From Acidobacteriota bacterium (lineage in GTDB: Bacteria > Acidobacteriota > Terriglobia > UBA7540), in NCBI GenBank assembly GCA_021817045.1, contig JAKAWG010000009.1, positions 1 to 64,000 on the forward strand: a stretch of 64,000 nt of DNA, given 5' to 3'. Below, piece after piece: positions 7,104 to 14,750 of the stretch. The notes below the pieces were generated by a model. The model searched no databases. It was not told where the DNA came from and saw nothing but the letters and a program-made list of their open reading frames with translations. Both the position numbers and the translations under genes were made by a program. The first letter of the stretch is position 1. Every line of letters starts with the position of its first letter.

Positions 7104-9665
7104 CTAAGTCGAAGGCTTTTCTTTTCCGGCTGCGAGCACTTTATGTACCAGCCCACCCGGTTGCACCAACGCTGTGATGTCCTTTTTCAGCAGAGCGGCG
7201 GGGGCAGTCCAAATCGACCAGTTGAACCAATAGTCCCAACCGTAGTTTACTTCGCCGGTATCTCCGCCGGCACTGCAGCAGTTGGTGCCATCCCACAGAT
7301 ACCCCCAATGGCAGTAGCTGAGGTGGAGGTTCTTGCGCAGCAAGTCCAGGCCAAAATCGTTCTGACCTTCGTAGATGAAAGTGATGGCGTTCCAAATCAC
7401 CTGGTGATTCGTATACACGTACGATCCAGTGAGGTATCCGGTGCTATCCTTCTCCCAAAGCGTGCCATCAGGCGCCGAGTAAAGGGGCGGCATTCCGACC
7501 TTGCTGAGCTTGCAAACTTTGTCACGCAAGATACCGAGGACGGTGTCCACGTTCTGTTTGGGGAAGACGGGCGGCACACCGGCAAAGCACGCGTAATACT
7601 GGCCATTGAGTGTGGGCGTGAAGAAGGCGTCCAGTTCCTTGCCCGTCTTGGGGTCGTTGTAGACCAGGTAGTGATTGCCTCTCCACAAATATTTCTGCAT
7701 GGCTTGCTTACCGGCCGCCAGCAGGTTGTCCAGATAGGTGACCTCGGCGGAATCGCCCATGGCTTCCGCCCACGCCTTCAGCATTTCGGCGCCCGCCAGC
7801 CGCAGCCCGCCCGCGTCGGAAACATAACCGTAAAGCGACCGGTCCTCGAACCAGTCAATGTCATTCCACGCATGCGGCCGATGCGGCGGCATGGCGATAA
7901 TCTGCGACGGGCCCAAATCAGGGCGCTGCGTAAACGAATACCGCAGTGCTAACTTGACCGACGGATAAAACTCTTTCATAAAAGCTTCGTCGCCCGTGAT
8001 CTTCCAATGTAAGTAGGCCGTCGATACGTAACAGAAGCCGGAAACCACCTCCTGATAGTCGTAGGACATGGGATTCGCAGGGTCCGCCCAGCGGCCCATC
8101 AACTGGGCCACGTCGCCGTTCTCCCGTTGGGTGGACCGAATAGCGCGCAAGAGCGACAGCGCCAGGTCCGGGAACATAAACGACAGCGTGGGCCCTTGCA
8201 TTCCCACATTGGAAAGCGTGCTCATGTGCGGACAGGCGCGCGGCGATTCCTCAAGCGCGAACAGACCGTCTTCCGGGCGGCACCAGCTTCCAATGGGCTC
8301 TTTGGCTTGCGCCCACATACTGCAAGGCGCGAAATAGTAAAGCGAGTTGATGAGAGAGTCGGCCAGCCATCCCGGCAGCGTCGGGTCGTCGTAAATCACA
8401 GATTGCCAGGCAATGATTCGTTTCAGCAACTGCTCGTGATTGCGCGCCAGGTAGGTGGCTACCTCGCCCGCGTCGGTGAAGCGCTTGGCGTACATGTGGG
8501 TAAAGCGCTTGCCGGTAGTAGAAAGCGTCTCTCCTTCGGGAGCATACGTCCAGATGCGCTCTCCGCCGGTGCCAGGGTTGCCATTCCCTTCCCACTCCGG
8601 CGCGCACCAGGCCAGAATGATGCGCAGCACCTTCTCCTCGCCCGGACCCATGTTGTATTCCACGGCCAGCGACGAGCCTCCGTCGTCGTGCTCCGCCGTG
8701 GAGGGCAGTTGCGCCTCGGCCTTGTCCCAGGTTCCTCCATCGAAACCCAAGGCTCCTCCCGTGCGCACCGTTTCGGCGTCCAGCGCCGCAAGGACGTAGC
8801 TCATTCCCCATGGCGGGTTTTCTACCCACACACCTTCCAGCCCCTTCGGCGCGGGCCGGCGCGAAATCCGTGCCGGAGGCATGACCGGCTTTTTAGGCAG
8901 GTTTGGCCATCCGATGGAAAAATCGCGTGTGTGATGGTCGGCAAAACCTGGAAAGTTGAAGACGACGGAGCCGAGGTGCCCGGTATTCGCGGTGTTGCGC
9001 AGGTGTACTTCAAACACCGCGCCCGGCGTATTCGAGGCTGCCGAGTCGCCGGGAATGAACGGTGACCAACTCCGCACGCCGATCTTAACCGGCGTATCGC
9101 TCGTGTATTCCACATCGGCAATCGGGTAGTGTCCCCAATACTCGCTTTCTTGCATGCCACCGCCCACGCTGATTCCAAAAGAAGGCCGGTTATTTCCGGC
9201 ATAATGCTTGGTCTGGCCCGTTCCCAATACCCACGCCCGGCCACCACTCACTACCGCCAGATAGGGAGTGTTCAAAGGGCCGCCAATGGGCGTCAGGTTG
9301 TTAAAGATCGATGTGTAACCAAATGTTCCCGAGGGTTCAAGATACAAGGCACCTGTGTCAATTCCACCCAGCGGCATGCCCGAGGCTGGAAACGGTCTGT
9401 CGATGTAAAGGCCAAAGTAGCCGGTAGGCTTGGTGCGATAGCAGATGCCCGACACAGGATTCCGGAAACCAGCGGCTCTGAACGTGTTCCACTCCGCGGT
9501 CTTCAGGCCAGGTGAGAATAGCCTGCTCGCCGCTTTCGGATCAGCGGGCGTTGAGCGTCGGCTGGCTTCCCTCATTCCTCCAAGACTCTTTACCCCACTC
9601 CAAGACAGCGCGTTAATACCTGCAGAGAGAAGGAGAAATGCGCGCCGCGACAGGCCGAACTTCAT
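7104..9665 (-). CDS. Tat-exported glycoside hydrolase, family GH116-like
   Basis: 853 residues from the ATG at 9665; a GTG one codon earlier is also possible. The twin-arginine signal SRRAFLLLSAG indicates folded export. The N-terminal beta-sandwich domain (RPFPASGMPLGGIDTGALYLEPSGTFG) and C-terminal alpha-barrel (ENGDVAQLMGRWADP, DIDWFEDRSLYGYVSDAGG, NYGWDYWFNWSIWTAP) match the GH116 N-terminal and catalytic regions, the family of human GBA2-type glucosylceramidase and bacterial beta-glucosidases/xylosidases. The Asp in DIDWF is a candidate for the acid/base region, but I cannot place both catalytic residues. GAAGGGGG precedes the start. Substrate specificity is unknown. Confidence 0.75.
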   Translation of the reverse strand: MKFGLSRRAFLLLSAGINALSWSGVKSLGGMREASRRSTPADPKAASRLFSPGLKTAEWNTFRAAGFRNPVSGICYRTKPTGYFGLYIDRPFPASGMPLGGIDTGALYLEPSGTFGYTSIFNNLTPIGGPLNTPYLAVVSGGRAWVLGTGQTKHYAGNNRPSFGISVGGGMQESEYWGHYPIADVEYTSDTPVKIGVRSWSPFIPGDSAASNTPGAVFEVHLRNTANTGHLGSVVFNFPGFADHHTRDFSIGWPNLPKKPVMPPARISRRPAPKGLEGVWVENPPWGMSYVLAALDAETVRTGGALGFDGGTWDKAEAQLPSTAEHDDGGSSLAVEYNMGPGEEKVLRIILAWCAPEWEGNGNPGTGGERIWTYAPEGETLSTTGKRFTHMYAKRFTDAGEVATYLARNHEQLLKRIIAWQSVIYDDPTLPGWLADSLINSLYYFAPCSMWAQAKEPIGSWCRPEDGLFALEESPRACPHMSTLSNVGMQGPTLSFMFPDLALSLLRAIRSTQRENGDVAQLMGRWADPANPMSYDYQEVVSGFCYVSTAYLHWKITGDEAFMKEFYPSVKLALRYSFTQRPDLGPSQIIAMPPHRPHAWNDIDWFEDRSLYGYVSDAGGLRLAGAEMLKAWAEAMGDSAEVTYLDNLLAAGKQAMQKYLWRGNHYLVYNDPKTGKELDAFFTPTLNGQYYACFAGVPPVFPKQNVDTVLGILRDKVCKLSKVGMPPLYSAPDGTLWEKDSTGYLTGSYVYTNHQVIWNAITFIYEGQNDFGLDLLRKNLHLSYCHWGYLWDGTNCCSAGGDTGEVNYGWDYWFNWSIWTAPAALLKKDITALVQPGGLVHKVLAAGKEKPST

Positions 9666-9796
9666 CACAACCCCCTTCCCCGATCGTTGTTTTTCTTTCG
9701 TATTGAACGAGGATTTTCTTTTTTGGTTTCCCGGACGGGTAACTTATATCAGGAACCAATACGCATTTCTCAACAAACTCTTAAGCACACAGCGGC

Positions 9797-9840
9797 GAAC
9801 CGCGGGTGCAGCACCGTGCAAGCTGCCGAACCCGCGGTTC
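9797..9840. terminator. Inverted repeat after the TIGR03118 gene
   Basis: GAACCGCGGGT (9797-9807) pairs perfectly with ACCCGCGGTTC (9830-9840) across a 22-base loop, just downstream of the minus-strand stop at 9850. There is no clear T-run, so it may be a repeat or a Rho-dependent end rather than an intrinsic terminator. Confidence 0.4.
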
Positions 9841-9849
9841 ACCGACGGG

Positions 9850-11058
9850 TTAATGAGGATGATGCACCTTCATGTGCAGAGCCGGTGCGATCACGCCGAA
9901 GAGTCCTTCAGAGAAGATCTTCGATGGGCTCGGTCCGGGTCCAGCGGCAAAGAAGAGCTGGTTCGCCGCGCTACTATTGTTGCCGCCCTCACCTGTGCCA
10001 AAGGTGAGCGCCCACAACCCTGGAACAGAGAACGGCTTGCCGTCAATTTTGAGCGTGCCCACGAATCCTCCCGCTTCTGGGATGAAGGCGCGGACCAGGC
10101 CATCGTTCACATTGCCCACCAGTAGCTTATTGCTGAGTGGCCCAAAGTTTGACGGAGCCAGCGCGATGCCCCACGGAGAATTGAGGATGAACTTGTGGCT
10201 GGTGGGTGGGCTGTAGAAAATGCGATGGCATCTGGGAGAAACCGTGTTCCCGCGCAACTCGCAAACGTCCAGAATACCGCCGAACGTTGGCGGAGCAGCG
10301 GCGTACGTCACGTAGAGGTCATCGCCAATGGTCTGTATGCCGTACGGAGTAAATGGGCCAGGGTGCCGGTCCGCGGCAAACGAATTCACAAGCTTGAAAT
10401 TGGTATCAAACACGTTGATCATGCCACCGGCCGCACCGTTGGCCGCGTAAAGGTGTGGGTTCGTCATCGGTCCGGCGATGGCGAGGCCAAAGTAGATGGC
10501 TTTCTTTGACGACTCGTTGGCAGCCACCATTGCCGCCGTGCCGCTATTCCAGCCTACGATCAGCCCATCGAGGGTATCGAAAATAAACCGTGCCGGGCCG
10601 CCAGCGATCGCAAAATCACCTGCAGAGGCAAATGGGTTAAATACCATGCCGGTGGACCCGAAAAAGACAGGAGGAGAGGATAGACAGGGATTCGGAAACC
10701 GGCACGACAAGGGCGGTGCTGGTTTTGGGCAAGGAGCGACCGGCGACCCGCTGACGACGCAGGGAATCTGAACGACCAAAGGGATCGGTGTGCCGTCACT
10801 CTTATACAGCGTGCTGAGACTGGTATTTTGATCTGAAACCCAGAAAGGGCTTTGCCCAAAAAATGCGACTCCCCAGCCATTAATCAGATTGGGGTCAACG
10901 TGATTGGGCGTGATGGTGGTGCCGTTTACGCTAACTGAAGAGCTGCTTCCAACCAGGTTTGTCTCGGTGTATTGAGCCGCAGCGCGGGATACAAAGCAGA
11001 AAGAGATCAATGAGAAAAAGAGCGCATAGCAACTAGTCCTGTGAATCTGTCTTACCAT
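9850..11058 (-). CDS. Secreted TIGR03118-family protein
   Basis: 402 residues with a signal peptide (YALFFSLISFCFVSRAAAQ). Repeated strands such as NLINGWGVAF, PTSHKFILNSPWGIALAP, NKLLVGNVNDGLVRAF and SVPGLWALTFGTGEGG are the hallmarks of TIGR03118, a beta-propeller-like family frequent in Acidobacteria. The family's biochemical role is not known to me. The ATG has a strong ribosome site (AAAGGAGGAA) and a consensus-like promoter about 55 bases upstream, so strong expression is likely. The final segment APALHMKVHHPH is His-rich. Confidence 0.8.
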   Translation of the reverse strand: MVRQIHRTSCYALFFSLISFCFVSRAAAQYTETNLVGSSSSVSVNGTTITPNHVDPNLINGWGVAFFGQSPFWVSDQNTSLSTLYKSDGTPIPLVVQIPCVVSGSPVAPCPKPAPPLSCRFPNPCLSSPPVFFGSTGMVFNPFASAGDFAIAGGPARFIFDTLDGLIVGWNSGTAAMVAANESSKKAIYFGLAIAGPMTNPHLYAANGAAGGMINVFDTNFKLVNSFAADRHPGPFTPYGIQTIGDDLYVTYAAAPPTFGGILDVCELRGNTVSPRCHRIFYSPPTSHKFILNSPWGIALAPSNFGPLSNKLLVGNVNDGLVRAFIPEAGGFVGTLKIDGKPFSVPGLWALTFGTGEGGNNSSAANQLFFAAGPGPSPSKIFSEGLFGVIAPALHMKVHHPH

Positions 11059-11110
11059 GACTGGCTTCCTCCTTTGCGAGGGCTTTTATTCTCGCTTCGC
11101 GAGTAGTCGA

Positions 11111-11138
11111 AGTATACATTTCCAGCGCCGAGAGTCAA
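11111..11138 (-). promoter_or_regulatory. Sigma-70-type promoter of the TIGR03118 gene
   Basis: On the minus strand TTGACT (11133-11138) and TATACT (11111-11116) are 16 bases apart. The predicted transcript starts near 11104, giving a leader of about 45 bases. Confidence 0.75.
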
Positions 11139-11216
11139 GGTCAGTTCTTTACCTGTCGCCGTAATAGTTCATGATAACCTTTGGATTCTCTTTCCCATTC
11201 GTTGAGGTGATCGGAA

Positions 11217-12584
11217 GTGAAGGCTGAAGCCGCATTACGGCGCGAGTTAGGTCTGGTGCAAGCTACGGCTCTCGCCATCACGGACATGGTGGGCATCGGC
11301 CCTTACATCACCATTCCGTTGTTTTTGGCCACGATGGGCGGCCCGCAGGCGATGCTCGGCTGGTTTGTGGGAACCGCGCTGGCTTTTTGCGACGGCCTGG
11401 TGTGGGCGGAGCTGGGCGCGGCCTTGCCCAGAGCGGGCGGTAGTTATAACTATCTGCGCGAAGCGTATGGTCCGGCCAGTGCCGGCCGGTGGCTATCCTT
11501 TCTGATGGTCTTCCAGATCATCTTCTCGGCCCCTCTTTCCGTCGCGACGGGCAGCATCGGCTTTGCGGATTATTTTCATTCGCTCTTGCCTGGGCTCTCG
11601 CCCCTTGGCGTCCGGCTGTTGGCGGCGTTTTTTCCATTGTTGCTCGTGGCGATCCTCTATCGCCGGGTGGGCGTAATTGGCAACATCTCCGTGGTGCTTG
11701 CCGGCGGCGTGCTTCTTGGCTGTTTGTGGATCGTGCTGACGGGCGCACCCCACCTGAGCGCTGCCCGGCTGTTCGCGTTCCCTCCTCACGTGTTAAGGAT
11801 GAGCTGGCTATTTTGGGCTGGTCTCGGGCATGCGACGCTATACGCGCTGTACGACTTTTTCGGCTACTACAACGTCTGTTATCTCGCTGAAGAGATTCGC
11901 GATCCGGGGCGCGTGATTCCGCGCGCGATTATGGGCTCGATTGCGATTGTTGCCGTGCTTTATGTGTTCATGACCGCGTCGTTTGTCAGCGTAATCCCTT
12001 GGCAGCGGCTGATCCGGGAAAAATTCGCCGCTTATACGTTTATTCGAATGCTCGAAGGCGCGTCCCCCGCAGGCTTGATGAGCGTCTTGCTTTTGGGCAT
12101 AGCGTTTTCCTCGGTCTTCTCGCTTCTTCTCGGCTATTCCCGCGTTCCCTATGCGGCGGCCGTGGACGGCAATTTCTTTCCCGCCTTTGCCCGCCTCCAT
12201 CCAAAAGGCGCGTTTCCCTACGTCTCGCTCGTGACATTGGGCGTCATCGCGTCGTTCTTCACCCTTGGCCGTCTGGGTGAGGTGATCGGCAGCCTCGTGG
12301 CCGTGCGAATCCTTTTGCAGTATCTTCCCCAAACTGTGGGCTTCTTTCTCCTCCGTTTCCGCGAGCCTCAACTCAACCGCCCTTTCCGGATGTGGTTTTA
12401 TCCGTTGCCGGGACTCGTTTCGCTGCTGGGATGGATTTACATTCTGGCCACGGCAACCCCACGGTCGCTACTGTTTGCCGTAGCCGTATTCGTCGCCGGC
12501 ACGGTCGCTTACATGCTTCGCGCGCGTAAGAGGAGGGAGTGGCCGTTCGCCAGGCTACTGAAAGATTCAGCAAGCAGGTTGTAA
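11217..12584 (+). CDS. APC-superfamily amino acid/polyamine permease
   Basis: 455 residues with about 12 hydrophobic segments. The N-terminus LGLVQATALAITDMVGIGPYITIPLF is the first helix of the APC fold with its substrate-binding GIG-type loop, and YNVCYLAEEIRDPGRVIPRAI is the conserved loop after helix 6. It is an inner-membrane importer or exchanger whose substrate cannot be told. The start is GTG with GAGGTGAT upstream. The gene stands alone, divergent from the TIGR03118 gene. The stop codon lies inside a hairpin repeat. Confidence 0.88.
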   Translation: MKAEAALRRELGLVQATALAITDMVGIGPYITIPLFLATMGGPQAMLGWFVGTALAFCDGLVWAELGAALPRAGGSYNYLREAYGPASAGRWLSFLMVFQIIFSAPLSVATGSIGFADYFHSLLPGLSPLGVRLLAAFFPLLLVAILYRRVGVIGNISVVLAGGVLLGCLWIVLTGAPHLSAARLFAFPPHVLRMSWLFWAGLGHATLYALYDFFGYYNVCYLAEEIRDPGRVIPRAIMGSIAIVAVLYVFMTASFVSVIPWQRLIREKFAAYTFIRMLEGASPAGLMSVLLLGIAFSSVFSLLLGYSRVPYAAAVDGNFFPAFARLHPKGAFPYVSLVTLGVIASFFTLGRLGEVIGSLVAVRILLQYLPQTVGFFLLRFREPQLNRPFRMWFYPLPGLVSLLGWIYILATATPRSLLFAVAVFVAGTVAYMLRARKRREWPFARLLKDSASRL

Positions 12585-12652
12585 CGGCGACTTTACGTCG
12601 CCATAACTCGAATAGTGTCAGCGCGCCTATGGCGCCATAAACCCGCCGCTAC
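12581..12652. repeat. REP-like hairpin covering the permease stop codon
   Basis: Outer arms GTAACGGCG and CGCCGCTAC match at 8 of 9 positions. Inside, GGCGAC-TTTAC-GTCGCC forms a perfect hairpin and a second arm pair surrounds CTAT. It may end transcription of the permease and belongs to the same style of repeat as 2117-2172. Confidence 0.6.
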
Positions 12653-12694
12653 ATATTTTCCCGTTACCATTCTGAGTGCGGGATGAGGAGTGAC

Positions 12695-13693
12695 CTACAA
12701 CACGCCTCCAACACTGAGAACCCCGATTGACACGAGAATGGAGGCTATCCCGCCGGCCAGCAACTTTTTGGTTCCTAGAGACGCGAATTTCCATTCGCCC
12801 GCAAAGATTCCCGCCGCGCTCGCAGCCAGCAGAACCGAGGACGTCATGGCCACGAATCCAACCGAGGTTCCATACGCGCCGATGAGGTTCGCTCCGATCC
12901 CGTAAAGTATGATTCCGCCAAGCCAGAGCAACGCCATGGCCAGAGAGAGCATAAACTCCTTCGTCCAGCCTGAATTCTTAAATAAGCTCCAGGTGCGATT
13001 TCGAAATATCAGGAAGGCGCAGTAGAGCAGGTTGGGAATAAAGCCTGCCCCGAGCACCAATGCCCAGACCGGATAAGTCGCGGTCGCGGGGTTCGCGCCC
13101 AATTGCGCGCTTCTCGTGATCAGGCCTCCACCACAAGCAAATCCTAAGTTAAGGTTGGCGCCAAAGACGCCCGTAAATACCGCAATCCCGAGCCCCGCAA
13201 TGAAACTCATTCCATGCTCATTTGCGCGGACTTCCGCCTGTTCTTTTTCCCGCCGCTTCCCCGCCATGCCATAAAGGAAAAGCCCCGTGAAGACAATCGG
13301 CAGGCTTGCAAGCAATAGCAGGCCGCGCGGTTGAAGCAGAGCCGCAGCGTCTGCTGCGAGAAGTGGAATCAGAGACCCTAACGGGGTCTGCACGCCTTGA
13401 ACGACGGCAATCGCGATCGCCATGCCGATCGCTTTGATGCTAACCCCAAAAGTGACTTGAGCGATGCCCCACAAAAAGCCGAACATCAAGGGAAGAAGTA
13501 AGAGGTGAGCGGGAGCGGCGTGGTAGAGGGCTCCTAAGCGAGGTACGAACTGGAGGGCCAACACCCACGGCAAAATCAGAAGGGCTAGGAGACAAAAGAC
13601 CAGCCACGTATTCTCCCACTGCCAGCGGCGGGAGTACTTCATCGGCAGGGCAAAGCAGCCGTTAGAAATACCTCCCAAAACGATGATGCCCAT
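12695..13693 (-). CDS. RhaT-like sugar/proton symporter
   Basis: 332 residues with ten hydrophobic segments. The opening GGISNGCFALPMKYSRRWQWENTW, then FGVSIKAIGMAIAIAVVQG and GANLNLGFACGGGL, match the L-rhamnose/H+ symporter (RhaT) family of the drug/metabolite transporter superfamily. Homologues outside enterobacteria may carry other sugars. No rhamnose catabolic gene is adjacent, so the rhamnose label is tentative. The ATG at 13693 has only a weak ribosome site, and the open frame continues a few codons upstream without a better start. Confidence 0.75.
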   Translation of the reverse strand: MGIIVLGGISNGCFALPMKYSRRWQWENTWLVFCLLALLILPWVLALQFVPRLGALYHAAPAHLLLLPLMFGFLWGIAQVTFGVSIKAIGMAIAIAVVQGVQTPLGSLIPLLAADAAALLQPRGLLLLASLPIVFTGLFLYGMAGKRREKEQAEVRANEHGMSFIAGLGIAVFTGVFGANLNLGFACGGGLITRSAQLGANPATATYPVWALVLGAGFIPNLLYCAFLIFRNRTWSLFKNSGWTKEFMLSLAMALLWLGGIILYGIGANLIGAYGTSVGFVAMTSSVLLAASAAGIFAGEWKFASLGTKKLLAGGIASILVSIGVLSVGGVL

Positions 13694-13778
13694 CCCCAGC
13701 CAGAAGCGGTCGCTCAGTGTTTTTCCCCTTCTTGAAGACCAGTTGCAAATCCCATTTAATCCGAAACCATCTGCCGGA

Positions 13779-14573
13779 TTAGCTATTCACGTCCACCATT
13801 TTTCGCAGCAAAAACATGCCTTCGTGATGGACCATACGAATGTCATCGCCTTGCGCCTGGGCGGAGAAACCGGCCCGATCGCCGGGGATGGATGATTCGA
13901 GCAGCTTACGCGCTTCCACGTAGCGGGAATCTTCCGCCCGCAGTTCCGCACGCAGCATCCAATGGTTGAACGACCGTTCAGTGCGCCGCACCCGCTGCCG
14001 GACGATCTCGAGTCCCAAATCTTCAAATAGTTTGAGAAAAGTGGTGAGACGCCACGACGCGACGTGAGACGGATCGCGTAGCCGCTCGATCACATTGTGG
14101 GGTTCCCACTTCTCATCGCTCTCGGGGCCTAGCGTATCTACAATCAGCAGGCGTCCTTCCGAACTCGCCACGCGGGTCATTTCGCGAAGCGCCGCTTCCG
14201 GCTTGCGCACATGGTGCAAAGCGAACTGGCACGTAACCAGGCTGAAGGCGCCGTCCGGGAAGGGAAGCCGCTCCGCTTCGGACTGCGCGAAGCTTACGCG
14301 CAGAATCTTCCGCTCGGCCTGGAAGTCTCGAGCCTGAAGCAGCATGGGCAGCGTTAGGTCAACGCCAACGACAAAATGGACGCGAGGCGCAAGAGCCAAC
14401 GCAAGAGCGCCCGGTCCGCAGGCAACGTCGAGCACAACGTCGGCAGACTCCGGTCGTGCGAAGTCTGCCCGCTCCTGCTGGACTTCCGCCGTATCCCGGA
14501 CAGCATACTTCGAATAGGCATCCAGAGTACGCGTGAACTGCCTTTGCACTACGGCGATGTGCTTTTGCGACAT
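13779..14573 (-). CDS. Class I SAM-dependent methyltransferase (UbiE-like)
   Basis: 264 residues. The SAM-binding fold is clear: motif I VLDVACGPGALALALA (about 47-62), VGVDLT at the next strand, then AERLPFPDGAFSLVTCQFALHH and the post-motif strand RLLIVDTLG. The pattern fits the Methyltransf_11/UbiE group acting on small molecules or quinones. The substrate is unknown. It ends 85 bases before the RhaT-like start on the same strand, so the two may share a transcript. Confidence 0.8.
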   Translation of the reverse strand: MSQKHIAVVQRQFTRTLDAYSKYAVRDTAEVQQERADFARPESADVVLDVACGPGALALALAPRVHFVVGVDLTLPMLLQARDFQAERKILRVSFAQSEAERLPFPDGAFSLVTCQFALHHVRKPEAALREMTRVASSEGRLLIVDTLGPESDEKWEPHNVIERLRDPSHVASWRLTTFLKLFEDLGLEIVRQRVRRTERSFNHWMLRAELRAEDSRYVEARKLLESSIPGDRAGFSAQAQGDDIRMVHHEGMFLLRKMVDVNS

Positions 14574-14674
14574 GCCCTTACCTTATAGCACGAAGTGCAT
14601 CGCCTTTTTTTTAATTGTCAAATTTGGATTTGCGATATGGGCGGGTCGCTGTGGACGGGCGAGGAGGCTATCTG

Positions 14675-14750
14675 ACGGGAGTAACATGGTCACATCGGCC
14701 ATCGTAGCGGCGCTGCAACGGTAGCTCTCACTCTATCTTGTAACTCCCGT
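14675..14750. repeat. 76-base element with terminal inverted repeats
   Basis: ACGGGAGTAAC (14675-14685) and GTAACTCCCGT (14740-14750) pair at 10 of 11 positions and bracket a GC-rich core containing GTAGCGGCG. The right arm touches the stop codon of the GH127 gene, so it could form the 3' end of that mRNA or be a small mobile palindrome. Confidence 0.45.

Noticed and set aside
6999-7952. 317-codon plus-strand open frame
   Set aside because: Covers the 3' part of the GH116 gene in antisense and lacks domain features.
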